Origin: an uncultured Lachnospiraceae bacterium
GTDB taxonomy: Bacteria > Bacillota > Clostridia > Lachnospirales > Lachnospiraceae
Length of the DNA: 64,000 bases
NCBI GenBank assembly: GCA_910586615.1
Contig: CAJUJP010000008.1
Span: 1 to 64,000 of the forward strand
Direction: 5' to 3'
Shown: positions 53,288 to 61,400 of the stretch, piece after piece
How the letters are laid out: every line of letters begins with the position of its first letter
Position numbering within the stretch: position 1 is the first letter of the stretch
Notes under the pieces: model-generated
Seen by the model: only the letters and a program-made list of their open reading frames with translations
What the model was told of the DNA's origin: nothing
Databases searched by the model: none
Program-made: the position numbers and the translations under genes

Positions 53288-54357
53288 TGGATGCAAGAAA
53301 CCAAAACTATCACGATCAGCAGAATATTGGAAATGTTCAGAAAATGCGGGAAGTACTGGATTCTCTCCCGCCTTTCTGCAAACAGTTTTTCCGTGGTATC
53401 AGTGAGTATACGTCTGCCAGGACAAGGCTGGCATATGCCTATGACATCCGTGTTTTCTTCGAATATCTGCATGACAGGAACAGTTGCTGCAGCCGCATGG
53501 ATATCCGGGATTTCCCGATAAGCATTCTGGAACAGCTTACCCGGGAAGATATTGAAGAGTACATCGAATACCTCTCTTATTACGAGAAAGACGGAAAGAC
53601 CTATACCAATGATGAGCGCGGCAAAAAACGTAAACTTGCGGCTCTGCGGAGTTTCTACAACTATTACTTCCAGGCCGAATTGATCGAAAAGAATCCTGCC
53701 GTTCTTGTTCCGTTGCCTAAGCTGCATGAGAAGGAGATCATTCGTCTGGATGCTGACGAAGTTGCCATCCTTCTGGATCAGGTAGAGGATGGTACAGGTT
53801 TGTCCAAAGCCCAGCAGCGTTTTCACAAAGTCACCAAAACAAGAGACGTGGCGATTCTAACACTCCTGCTTGGAACCGGCATTCGGGTATCGGAATGCGT
53901 TGGACTGGATCTGGGTGATGTTGATTTCAAAAACAACGGCATCAAAATACGCCGGAAAGGCGGCTATGAGGCGGTTATTTATTTTGGCGAAGAGGTGGAG
54001 AACGCCTTGCTGGACTATCTCGATGAACGGCATCACGTCATTCCGCAGTCCGGCCATGAAAATGCCCTGTTTTTGTCCATGCAGAACCGCCGGATCTCTG
54101 TGCGGGCTGTAGAAAATATGGTCAGGAAATACTCATCCACAGTTACAAGCCTGAAGAAGATAACGCCCCATAAACTTAGAAGCACCTACGGCACTTCCCT
54201 TTACCGTGAAACCGGTGATATCTATCTGGTGGCGGATGTTCTGGGACACAAGGATGTGAATACAACGAAAAAACATTATGCCGCACTGGAAGATGAACGC
54301 CGCCGTTATGCTGCTGATAAAGTGAAATTGCGGGAAAAGCGCGAAAAAGACCTGTGA
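53287..54357 (+). CDS. Tyrosine recombinase XerC/XerD-like
   Basis: Tyrosine recombinases of this type resolve chromosome dimers at dif. The 356-residue product has an N-terminal SAM-like core-binding domain (about 30-160) and a catalytic domain. The catalytic domain shows the first Arg in LGTGIRVSECVGLDLGDVDF, the His-x-x-Arg in HKLRSTYGTSLY, and LGHKDVNTTKKHY with the C-terminal His and nucleophilic Tyr. The N-terminus is about 50 residues longer than typical XerC. No att site, tRNA or phage gene adjoins it, so a host function is more likely than an integrase. ATG 53275 is an alternative start. A strong terminator overlaps the stop. Confidence 0.85.
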   Translation: MDARNQNYHDQQNIGNVQKMREVLDSLPPFCKQFFRGISEYTSARTRLAYAYDIRVFFEYLHDRNSCCSRMDIRDFPISILEQLTREDIEEYIEYLSYYEKDGKTYTNDERGKKRKLAALRSFYNYYFQAELIEKNPAVLVPLPKLHEKEIIRLDADEVAILLDQVEDGTGLSKAQQRFHKVTKTRDVAILTLLLGTGIRVSECVGLDLGDVDFKNNGIKIRRKGGYEAVIYFGEEVENALLDYLDERHHVIPQSGHENALFLSMQNRRISVRAVENMVRKYSSTVTSLKKITPHKLRSTYGTSLYRETGDIYLVADVLGHKDVNTTKKHYAALEDERRRYAADKVKLREKREKDL

Positions 54358-54380
54358 TCAATGAGTTTACAGGTCTTTTT
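54344..54380 (+). terminator. Terminator overlapping the recombinase stop
   Basis: AAAAAGACCTGT (54344-54355) pairs perfectly with ACAGGTCTTTTT (54369-54380) around a 13-base loop. Confidence 0.88.
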
Positions 54381-54531
54381 CGTCTTCTCTCCGTTTGTTT
54401 ATGCAGCTTCTGTTTTCAGCAGACCGCTCTGCAAATATCAGAAATTGTTATATTTTGCAAATTTATATCCGATAAATGTATCTTAATAGATGTATCTTAT
54501 AATTGTATCTTATAATTGTATTTTATAAATG

Positions 54532-54933
54532 TTATCTTATAAACACCTGATCATAATAGGGAATCACAAGATGCTCTCCATACTGTATGGCATCATCCGT
54601 CAGGGAGTTCATATGCTTCACTTCTTTGATATAATCATCGATAGAATCATAATGGTCTGCGTCCATATATTCCTGTGCGATGGACCAGAGTGTATCATGA
54701 CCGGAAATCACGATGCTTTTATAATATTTATAGGAGGCTTCTGTGGAATCATCCTTCGCATTGGATCTGAATCCGCTAAGGGAAACTGAACATGCTGTAA
54801 TAAGGCATACCGTTATAAGCAGCAGAAAGAAGTTCTTCTTCATCTCCTGTTGTCTTCTGATCCTGTTCCTGAGGATTCTTCTCTCACTTTTTTCATCTTC
54901 TATTCTCATACAAGCCATACGATCTGCATACAT
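54532..54933 (-). CDS. LysM-domain protein, YneA-like SOS division inhibitor
   Basis: In Bacillus, YneA is a LysM protein induced by DNA damage that delays division; its gene is divergent from lexA, as here. The 133-residue product has a basic cytoplasmic start (about 1-30), a membrane helix (FFLLLITVCLITACSVSL), and a LysM-like domain (about 72-125: VISGHDTLWSIAQEYM ... YGEHLVIPYY). AAAGGAG lies 10 bases before the ATG at 54933; the longer frame crosses the promoter and LexA boxes and is excluded. Sequence identity with YneA cannot be judged, so the name rests on domain and context. The promoter carries LexA boxes. Confidence 0.82.
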   Translation of the reverse strand: MYADRMACMRIEDEKSERRILRNRIRRQQEMKKNFFLLLITVCLITACSVSLSGFRSNAKDDSTEASYKYYKSIVISGHDTLWSIAQEYMDADHYDSIDDYIKEVKHMNSLTDDAIQYGEHLVIPYYDQVFIR

Positions 54934-54969
54934 AACACAAGGTCTCCTTTCAAAATAGAACGTGTGTTG

Positions 54970-54983
54970 CGAACAAATGTTTC
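54970..54983. promoter_or_regulatory. LexA box (Cheo box), consensus match
   Basis: CGAACAAATGTTTC fits the Firmicutes SOS consensus CGAACRNRYGTTYC at all defined positions. It lies just downstream of the predicted yneA-like transcription start. Confidence 0.85.
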
Positions 54984-54993
54984 TTATGGCTGT

Positions 54994-55022
54994 ATTATAT
55001 CGAACATGCTTTCGTGTGTCAA
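54994..55022 (-). promoter_or_regulatory. Promoter of the yneA-like gene
   Basis: On the minus strand, TTGACA (55022-55017) and TATAAT (54999-54994) are consensus hexamers with a 17-base spacer. A LexA box lies within the spacer. Confidence 0.88.
55001..55014. promoter_or_regulatory. LexA box inside the yneA-like promoter
   Basis: CGAACATGCTTTCG matches the LexA consensus with two differences in the right half. Its place between the -35 and -10 hexamers is ideal for repression. Confidence 0.65.
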
Positions 55023-55041
55023 CCTTTTTTAACAAAAATTT

Positions 55042-55055
55042 CGAACAAATATTCT
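55042..55055. promoter_or_regulatory. LexA box on the lexA side
   Basis: CGAACAAATATTCT matches the LexA consensus with two differences. It lies just upstream of the likely lexA -35 (TTGCTT, 55066-55071), which has a 17-base spacer to a weak TATGCT. Confidence 0.6.
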
Positions 55056-55209
55056 GAATATACGTTTGCTTTTTATTTTGATTTGTGTTATGCTTATTGT
55101 AACTAAGAAACTGGAATGCATTTTTTCGGAAATATCGTTCTATGAAGACGCATTTCATCGACACACAGTATATAGAGATTTATTTTCGGAAAGGATAAGG
55201 TTATTATTT

Positions 55210-55830
55210 ATGGGTTATGGTAAGATCACTGCCAAACAGCAGCAAATTTTAGATTATATCAAACAGGAAATTTTGTCAAAAGGATATCCGCCGGCGGTCC
55301 GCGAGATCTGTGAAGCTGTCAATCTGAAGTCCACGTCCTCCGTGCACTCTCATCTTGAGACGCTGGAAAAGAACGGCTATATCAGACGGGATCCCACGAA
55401 ACCGCGTGCCATTGAGATATGCGATGATAATTTCCAGATGGTACGTACAGAAATGGTTTCCATACCTGTGATCGGCCAGGTGGCTGCCGGTCTGCCTATT
55501 CTGGCCGAACAGAATATTGAAAGTTATTTTCCTGTTCCGGCAGATATGGTTCCCGGCGGTGAATCTTTTGCACTTAAAGTTAAAGGTGACTCCATGATCA
55601 ATGTCGGAATCTATAACGGAGATCAGATTTTTGTTAAAAGCTGCCAGACTGCCAAAAACGGAGACACAATTGTTGCGCTGATAGATGATTCGGCTACCGT
55701 TAAGACTTTTTATAAGGAAGACGGACATATCCGCCTGCAGCCGGAAAATGATTCGATGGAACCGATTATTGTGGATGACTGTCAGATTCTTGGAAAAGTA
55801 TTCGGTGTTTTCAGATTATATAATCAATAA
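55210..55830 (+). CDS. lexA: SOS repressor LexA
   Basis: LexA represses damage-inducible genes and self-cleaves when RecA filaments form. The 206-residue product has the N-terminal winged helix (ITAKQQQILDYIKQEILSKGYPPAVREICEAVNLKSTSSVHSHL). The Ala-Gly cleavage site is in QVAAGLPI, the catalytic Ser in GDSMINVGIYNGD, and the catalytic Lys in SATVKTFYKE. The start is ATG 55210 after AAAGGATAAGG; longer readings run through the promoter region. Three LexA boxes in the divergent region imply autoregulation. Confidence 0.97.
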   Translation: MGYGKITAKQQQILDYIKQEILSKGYPPAVREICEAVNLKSTSSVHSHLETLEKNGYIRRDPTKPRAIEICDDNFQMVRTEMVSIPVIGQVAAGLPILAEQNIESYFPVPADMVPGGESFALKVKGDSMINVGIYNGDQIFVKSCQTAKNGDTIVALIDDSATVKTFYKEDGHIRLQPENDSMEPIIVDDCQILGKVFGVFRLYNQ

Positions 55831-56048
55831 AGATATGACAACAGCCTGCTCCGTAAAAATATAATTAATAAAGCTGGCAGACTATATGTGGTTTTTGTAG
55901 GTTTATTTTCCAGTATAGCAGTCTTAACATAAGGCATAATAATAGTAACTGTCCGGTCTTTGCTGTTTGTGCAGTTGAGAATCGGCAGTTGCTATTTTGC
56001 TTTACAGGGTTCTGACCCTTGAAGTTTCTTATGAAAGGGGAAAAAAAC

Positions 56049-56270
56049 ATGAAAAATAAAGGTTTGGATTGTCTTGCCCTGACGATTGCCATCATCGGTG
56101 CTGTCAACTGGGGATTGATCGGTCTTTTCAGTTTTGACCTCGTAGCATTTGTTTTCGGTAATATGTCATGGTTTTCAAGAATTATTTATGCATTGGTAGG
56201 TATCGCCGGTCTTTATATCATCACATTTTATATGTATGCAGGCGGCGAAGCACGGGAAGCTGAATCGTAA
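56049..56270 (+). CDS. DUF378 small membrane protein
   Basis: The 73-residue product has two membrane helices: LDCLALTIAIIGAVNWGLIGLF with the family's conserved NWGLIG, and FSRIIYALVGIAGLYIITFYM. DUF378 proteins are widespread and uncharacterised. GAAAGGGG precedes the ATG at 56049; an in-frame ATG at 56019 precedes that site. It sits between lexA and a symmetrical hairpin, likely as a single gene. Confidence 0.88.
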   Translation: MKNKGLDCLALTIAIIGAVNWGLIGLFSFDLVAFVFGNMSWFSRIIYALVGIAGLYIITFYMYAGGEAREAES

Positions 56271-56375
56271 CCATATACGCGAATTACACGTTTCCTTTCC
56301 TGTCACGGCATTAGAAATTCGAAAAGCGAACGATATGAAATCATCGGGAACACCATATCAGAAGTTATTGTATGT

Positions 56376-56423
56376 ACAGAATCCGGCATTGTATTCTTTT
56401 TAGAAGGCAATGCCGGATTCTGT
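56376..56423. terminator. Symmetrical 16-base hairpin between convergent genes
   Basis: ACAGAATCCGGCATTG (56376-56391) pairs perfectly with CAATGCCGGATTCTGT (56408-56423). The T-run is short on both sides. It lies between the plus-strand DUF378 gene and the minus-strand rsfS operon and could serve both. Confidence 0.65.
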
Positions 56424-56486
56424 TATGTCTTACAACATTAAAAGATTCACTTTTGGTCTTGAAAAAGCTTCACAGCGGACAGAATT

Positions 56487-56837
56487 TTACGTAAGTGAAG
56501 CTGTTTCAATCATACGGCCGTCCCGCCAGATACGTTCCAGATCATAGAACAGCCGGTTTTCCTTGTCAAAAATATGGATGATTACATCGTGAAAATCCAA
56601 AAGTACCCAATTCGCATTATCATATCCTTCAATCTGCTTCAAGGGAACGCCTGCTCTTCCAAGCTTTTCTTCCACATTGTCGGAAAGAGCCTGGATCTGG
56701 CTACGGTTGGTGCCGTTTGCTATGATAAAATAATCTGCAATCACAGATACTTCGCTGATGTCGATCACTTTAATATCTTCCGCCTTTTTATCTTCCAGTG
56801 CGGCAATAGCAATCTTTGCAATTTCTTTACTGTCCAT
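56487..56837 (-). CDS. rsfS: Ribosomal silencing factor RsfS
   Basis: RsfS binds L14 on the large subunit and blocks subunit joining in slow growth. The 116-residue product has the family core: IAIAALEDKKAEDIKVIDISEVSVIADYFIIANGTNRSQIQAL, then EGYDNANWVLLDFHDVIIHIFDKENRLFYDLERIW. It is the last gene of the rplU-to-rsfS group, following yqeK after about 55 bases. Confidence 0.95.
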   Translation of the reverse strand: MDSKEIAKIAIAALEDKKAEDIKVIDISEVSVIADYFIIANGTNRSQIQALSDNVEEKLGRAGVPLKQIEGYDNANWVLLDFHDVIIHIFDKENRLFYDLERIWRDGRMIETASLT

Positions 56838-56892
56838 GGATTATGTCTTCCTCCCGTCTTATTTTCTTAAACTGTTTTTGATGACCGGCTCA

Positions 56893-57516
56893 CTACAGGC
56901 CGGAATCAGATGTTTTTCGGTAATATTCATATGTTTCCATAGTCATGGAATCTATTTTTCCGCCTTTTTGGGACAAATATGTAAGTGTATCACTCAGAAT
57001 CCTGCATAATGCTGCGTCCAGATCCATGTATGCCAGCTTTCGTGTCGCCGCAAGGCTCTGTAGATACGTGTCGGATGCGTCTGTGGTTCTTTTTGCATGT
57101 TTCCGCCCGGGTTCGATATAGTCGGCAATATAGATAATCTTCTCCAATGTGCTCATATGCGGTCGTCCCGTAGTATGATAACTGATTGCATTCAGAATAT
57201 CCTCATCCGTGACACCGTATTCTTCATATGCCAGAATACTGCCGGCTTTGGCATGAATCAGCGGCGAATCCTCTGAAGCTTCCATTTCAGATAACTTCAA
57301 CCGTTTCTTTTCACAGATCTGCACCTGTTTGTGGTGGCTCAGGCACTTTGCACAGTCATGCAGCATTCCGGCAGTCAACGCTTTTTCCATATCCGAACCA
57401 TGCACCATGGCAAGTGTTGCCGCGGTATATGCCACACCTAAAGTATGTTCATAACGTTTTGGCTCAAGCGTTTTTTCCATTTCTTTTCTAAGCTTTGCAA
57501 CACTCCATGTCTTCAC
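56893..57516 (-). CDS. yqeK: YqeK HD-domain hydrolase (Ap4A)
   Basis: YqeK proteins hydrolyse diadenosine tetraphosphate symmetrically to ADP. The 207-residue product has an HD domain with the ligands in HTLGVAYTAATLA, MLHDCAK, LIHAKAGS and YHTTGRPHM. The IYIADYIEPGRKH block is typical of YqeK. Its start overlaps the end of nadD by 4 bases, so the two are translationally coupled. Confidence 0.93.
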   Translation of the reverse strand: MKTWSVAKLRKEMEKTLEPKRYEHTLGVAYTAATLAMVHGSDMEKALTAGMLHDCAKCLSHHKQVQICEKKRLKLSEMEASEDSPLIHAKAGSILAYEEYGVTDEDILNAISYHTTGRPHMSTLEKIIYIADYIEPGRKHAKRTTDASDTYLQSLAATRKLAYMDLDAALCRILSDTLTYLSQKGGKIDSMTMETYEYYRKTSDSGL

Positions 57517-58115
57517 CGGTATAGTCCTCGCTTCTCAATATATTGTCTGACCGCCGGAGGCAGATCACAGTCCACCGATTCACCAGCCCCAATCTTACGC
57601 CGGATTTCCGAAGAAGAAATATCCATATACTCTGTCTGCAGCAGATGAATATCCGCATCGTACTCCTGTTTCAAAAGGGCAATCTGCATTTCCATGTCTT
57701 CTGTTGTTTTTTCGTCCCGTACAGCAGCCAGAATATGGCAGCCAGCAAAGATTTTCTCCGGACATACCCACTGTGCCATATGAAAAAGACTGTCTGCACC
57801 TACAATAAAATAATATTCTGTTTCCGGATTCTCTGCCCTCAGACGTTCCAGTGTCTGATAAGTGTAAGTATTGCCCTGACGTTCAAGCTCCATTGTGGAC
57901 AGAATAAAACGCGGCTCATCCTGAATGGCAAGCGCTGTCATTTCAGCACGAATCTGACCGTCTTCCACTTTTTGGCCGGCCTTCATATAAGGAACGCCGC
58001 ATGGCATAAAAAGCACGTTGTCCAGCGCAAACTGCCTGAGAGCCTGCCGTGCCAGTGTCAGATGACCGTTATGAACCGGGTTAAAAGTTCCTCCCATGAT
58101 TCCTGTTTTTTTCAT
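57513..58115 (-). CDS. nadD: Nicotinate-nucleotide adenylyltransferase NadD
   Basis: NadD makes nicotinate adenine dinucleotide in NAD synthesis. The 200-residue product has the nucleotidyltransferase motif GGTFNPVHNGHL, FMPCGVPYMK, FIVGADSLFHMAQW, and the C-terminal ISSSEIRRKI. Start at 58115 (MKKTGIMGG) has GGGGAT about 6-7 bases upstream; the longer frame lacks support. It is coupled to yqeK. Confidence 0.95.
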   Translation of the reverse strand: MKKTGIMGGTFNPVHNGHLTLARQALRQFALDNVLFMPCGVPYMKAGQKVEDGQIRAEMTALAIQDEPRFILSTMELERQGNTYTYQTLERLRAENPETEYYFIVGADSLFHMAQWVCPEKIFAGCHILAAVRDEKTTEDMEMQIALLKQEYDADIHLLQTEYMDISSSEIRRKIGAGESVDCDLPPAVRQYIEKRGLYR

Positions 58116-58290
58116 AGCAATCCCCATGCATATCGTAAGCCCGCTTGCGATACTGCTTAATAGAAAATTAATGAGAATACATCCCGTTCTACTCTGTCTG
58201 CAAAGTGCCAATTTCCTAAGTCAACCTCTCTGTGGCAGATATCAAATGTTCTGGACGACATACAGCTTGTATTCTCAATATTGGTTAAGA

Positions 58291-58602
58291 TCAGGCCTTT
58301 CCGGCAGGTTTCTCCTTCGGAAGAATGATCTTTGGATTCTTTTTATCCGGCCTGTACAGCACAATCTTCTTACCGATTACCTGAACGACCTGGGATCGTG
58401 TTCTCTCAGCTACGGTCTGCGCGATCTCATTGGGATCGTCCATGCAGTTTTTTAAGACCGCAATCTTAAGCAGTTCCCTGGTGTTGAACGCTTCATCAAT
58501 TGATGCCACAAATTCCGGCGTCAGGCTGGCCTTTCCAATCTGAAAAATCGGATTTAAGCTGCTGGCCAGACTCTTTAAATAAGCTCTCTGTTTGCTTGTC
58601 AT
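58291..58602 (-). CDS. yhbY: YhbY family RNA-binding protein
   Basis: YhbY (CRS1/YhbY domain) proteins associate with the large ribosomal subunit precursor. The 103-residue product has TSKQRAYLKSLASSLNPIFQIGKASLTPEF and VIGKKIVLYRPDKKNPKI, with the usual short GKxGLT-like motif (GKASLT). ATGGAGAAG is just before ATG 58602. It stands between obgE and nadD, as in many Clostridia. Confidence 0.93.
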   Translation of the reverse strand: MTSKQRAYLKSLASSLNPIFQIGKASLTPEFVASIDEAFNTRELLKIAVLKNCMDDPNEIAQTVAERTRSQVVQVIGKKIVLYRPDKKNPKIILPKEKPAGKA

Positions 58603-58731
58603 AATACTTCTCCATCGTTGCTCAACCTGCAGATTTAGGCGCAGGCACAAATGATACTTCTGTTATATTGAAACATGATATTTTTAGTTGTCGTTTTTCA
58701 GATTACAGCGGAAGGTTTCGTTATCATAATT

Positions 58732-60018
58732 TTATTTATAATAATCAAAGGACAGTCCGTACATTCTTACAGTATCGCCTTCTCCTATGCCAAGAGCTTC
58801 AAGCTGTTCCAAAATACCGTTATCCTTCAGGAAATCCTGGAAAAATTTAAATCCCTTTTCTGACTCAAGATTTGTGTAGGACAGCATTTTTTCAATCCTT
58901 GGTCCTTCTACCACATAGGCATCCTCTTTCTCATCATATTCCACTGTAAAGGGCTCGCTTCCCGTGTCAAAATGATCTTCCGGAAAGAACTCCTGCTCAA
59001 AAACCACCGGACTGGAATCCAGCTTTTCCAGTTGATTATTGATATCATACAGTAATTCTCTCAGTCCCTGTCCGCTGATTGCCGAAATGGGGTAAACCGG
59101 GATGCCTTTCGGTTCAAATTCCGCCTTGATCTTCGCCACCGGATCATCCTCCGCATAGATCATGTCAATCTTGTTGGCGGCAATGATCTGCGGCCGTCCG
59201 GCAATCTCCGAATTATACGCCGCCAGTTCCTTATTGATGGCATAGATATCTTCAATGGGATCCCGGCCTTCCGTGGAAGCCGCATCCACAATATGCACAA
59301 TCAGCTTCGTGCGCTCTATGTGACGAAGAAATTCATGCCCCAGACCTACGCCTTCAGAAGCCCCTTCGATCAGACCGGGAATGTCTGCGATGACAAATCC
59401 TTTCGCATCTTCCAGATCTACCACACCCAGATTAGGGTTTAAAGTGGTAAAATGGTAGTTTGCAATTTTGGGCCGTGCGTTGGTCACCTTGGACAAAAAC
59501 GTAGATTTTCCCACATTGGGAAAGCCTACAAGCCCCACATCTGCAATCACTTTCAGTTCCAGCAAAAGTTCCAGTTCCTGCGCCGGACGGCCCGGCTGTG
59601 CATATCTGGGCGCCTGCATAGTGCTGGTGGCATAGTGCTGGTTGCCGTTGCCGCCTTTTCCGCCGCCAAGAAGCAGGAATCTTCTGTTTTCACCGGACAT
59701 ATCGGTAATGACCTGTCCGCTCTCTGCCTCCTTGATCACAGTGCCTTCCGGTACTTTGATAACGATATCTTCACCATTTTTGCCTGCACAGTTTCGTTTT
59801 CCACCGTTTTCTCCGTTGCCGGCACAGTATTTACGGATATGACGAAAGTCGGTGAGCGTGTTTAACCCTTCATCAACTTCAAAATATACGCTTCCGCCGT
59901 TACCGCCGTCTCCACCGTCCGGTCCGCCGTTGGGCACGTATTTTTCTCTGCGGAATGATACATGTCCGTCTCCGCCTTTTCCGCTTTTTACATAGATTTT
60001 TGCACGATCTGCGAACAT
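58732..60018 (-). CDS. obgE: GTPase ObgE/CgtA
   Basis: Obg is an essential GTPase in late 50S maturation and stress response. The 428-residue product has the glycine-rich Obg fold (about 1-158, GGDGGNGGSVYFEV). The GTPase domain follows with G1 GFPNVGKST, G3 DIPGL and G4 NKID. The C-terminal OCT domain is the long Gram-positive form, from about 350 on (FTVEYDEKEDAYVVEGPRIEKML). It follows rpmA by about 100 bases. Confidence 0.97.
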   Translation of the reverse strand: MFADRAKIYVKSGKGGDGHVSFRREKYVPNGGPDGGDGGNGGSVYFEVDEGLNTLTDFRHIRKYCAGNGENGGKRNCAGKNGEDIVIKVPEGTVIKEAESGQVITDMSGENRRFLLLGGGKGGNGNQHYATSTMQAPRYAQPGRPAQELELLLELKVIADVGLVGFPNVGKSTFLSKVTNARPKIANYHFTTLNPNLGVVDLEDAKGFVIADIPGLIEGASEGVGLGHEFLRHIERTKLIVHIVDAASTEGRDPIEDIYAINKELAAYNSEIAGRPQIIAANKIDMIYAEDDPVAKIKAEFEPKGIPVYPISAISGQGLRELLYDINNQLEKLDSSPVVFEQEFFPEDHFDTGSEPFTVEYDEKEDAYVVEGPRIEKMLSYTNLESEKGFKFFQDFLKDNGILEQLEALGIGEGDTVRMYGLSFDYYK

Positions 60019-60115
60019 AATTTCCTCCTGTTTGTCCGGTCTAAAGCTTCCTTATCAGGACTATGATTGAAAAAGGCTTCAAACACCTAAATGTCTGAAG
60101 CCCGAATCAATCGTC

Positions 60116-60400
60116 TTATTTCTCTACAGGATATACGGAAGCCTGTTTCTTATCTCTTCCTTTTCTCTCGAAACGAAGCACACCGTCAACCAGAGCAAAC
60201 AGTGTATCGTCTCCGCCGATTCCCACATTAACACCGGGATGAATCTTGGTTCCGCGCTGTCTGTACAAGATATTTCCTGCTTTAACGAATTGTCCGTCAG
60301 CTCTCTTCGCACCTAATCTCTTGGACTCGGAATCTCTACCGTTCTTGGTAGAACCAACACCCTTCTTATGTGCAAAAAATTGAAGGTTCATATTTAACAT
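60116..60400 (-). CDS. rpmA: 50S ribosomal protein L27, N-terminally extended
   Basis: L27 reaches the peptidyl-transferase centre through its N-terminus. The 94-residue product begins MLNMNLQFFAHKKGVGSTKNG. The leading segment ending LQFFA is the Firmicutes extension that the Prp protease removes so that HKKG becomes the mature start. GAGGAGGTG stands before the ATG at 60400. The prp gene is the immediate upstream neighbour, 4 bases away. Confidence 0.97.
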   Translation of the reverse strand: MLNMNLQFFAHKKGVGSTKNGRDSESKRLGAKRADGQFVKAGNILYRQRGTKIHPGVNVGIGGDDTLFALVDGVLRFERKGRDKKQASVYPVEK

Positions 60401-60404
60401 GGTA

Positions 60405-60737
60405 TTACACCTCCTCAAATGTCAGTTTACAGTATTTCTTCCCATATTGCTTCGCAATCCGGGTAAGTCCCAACACCAGCGAATCCATAAGCACCCTGGA
60501 AGTATCCTTCAAAGGCTGGTCTGCAAAATAACACCGGATGGTTCCGGTATCTCCGTCAGCCTTCACATCCATCCGCTCCCCGGTTATCTCTTCCAGAGAG
60601 TTAATAGCGTTAATGACCAGTACAGAAATGGATGCACACACGATATCTTCACCGTAGCTGGCATATCCTGCATGTCCGTCACATGTAAAGCCGCTGTATT
60701 CTCCTGCTGTTGTCTTATAAAATGTGATCTTTGTCAT
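60405..60737 (-). CDS. prp: Ribosomal-processing cysteine protease Prp
   Basis: Prp cleaves the N-terminal extension of L27 and is essential where characterised. The 110-residue product has the catalytic His in CDGHAGYA (near residue 22) and Cys in EDIVCASIS (near 34), as in the YsxB family. The rplU-prp-rpmA order is the standard one, and the L27 beside it bears the matching cleavage site. Confidence 0.95.
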   Translation of the reverse strand: MTKITFYKTTAGEYSGFTCDGHAGYASYGEDIVCASISVLVINAINSLEEITGERMDVKADGDTGTIRCYFADQPLKDTSRVLMDSLVLGLTRIAKQYGKKYCKLTFEEV

Positions 60738-60861
60738 CTCACACCCTGACTGCGTTTGCCGCTTCTGTCTTCAGAACCGGTAAAGCGCAATCACCTCTGC
60801 ACTCTCGTCTTAAACGACCGTATCCAAAACTTAATGCTTCGCATTAATATTCAAATAAATA

Positions 60862-61167
60862 CTATGCATTTATTTTATCGATCTTAATCTGAGTGTATGC
60901 TTGTCTATGACCATTTTTCTTGTGATAGCCTGTTTTTCTCTTATACTTGTATACGATAACTTTGCGGTATTTACCCTGATCCATAACGGTTCCGGTAACA
61001 GTTGCATTCGCTACATCGCCTGCAACCTTCAGCTCCTTATCGCTAACGGCTATAACCTGGTCAAATGTTACAGAAGCTCCGACTTCAACGTTCAGTTTCT
61101 CAACTTTGATCACGTCTCCCTCAGATACTTTGTACTGCTTTCCACCTGTTGCAATAATTGCGTACAT
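60862..61167 (-). CDS. rplU: 50S ribosomal protein L21
   Basis: L21 binds 23S rRNA near domain I. The 101-residue product has MYAIIATGGKQYKVSEGDVIKVEKL and the KYKRKTGYHKKNGHRQAYTQIKI tail characteristic of the family. The start at 61167 has TAGGAGGTG upstream. A consensus promoter and a structured leader of about 120 bases precede it, suggesting autoregulation through an L21 leader. Confidence 0.97.
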   Translation of the reverse strand: MYAIIATGGKQYKVSEGDVIKVEKLNVEVGASVTFDQVIAVSDKELKVAGDVANATVTGTVMDQGKYRKVIVYKYKRKTGYHKKNGHRQAYTQIKIDKINA

Positions 61168-61290
61168 ATGGCACCTCCTATTCATGAACCGAAGTTCATT
61201 TTACTCGCTGGCTACGGTGATGTCCGAATATATAAGCACTGTCACGGCTTCTTATATACGGGCATACTTATACCTCACTATGCGGCATAC
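61168..61290 (-). promoter_or_regulatory. Probable L21 leader region
   Basis: Between the rplU promoter and the start, the minus-strand RNA contains a TGAAC-TTCG-GTTCA tetraloop hairpin (about 61185-61199) directly upstream of the ribosome binding site. Further upstream are complementary ATATATAAG/CTTATATAT tracts. Firmicutes rplU genes often have an L21 leader; I assign it here from position and structure, not from a covariance search. Confidence 0.5.
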
Positions 61291-61296
61291 TCGAAC

Positions 61297-61325
61297 ATCA
61301 TACCCTTTCTGGGGATATTTGTCAA
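61297..61325 (-). promoter_or_regulatory. Promoter of the rplU operon
   Basis: On the minus strand, TTGACA (61325-61320), 17-base spacer, TATGAT (61302-61297). Confidence 0.85.
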
Positions 61326-61400
61326 TGGAATATATCAAATTTTTTCTCTTGGGCGTTAAATTTATATTAGTCTATTGTAAAATGCTGTATATCGTTTTAA

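Noticed and set aside
53287..54357. Integrase of a mobile element
   Set aside because: No tRNA, direct-repeat att site, phage or conjugation gene is near; neighbours are housekeeping and LexA.
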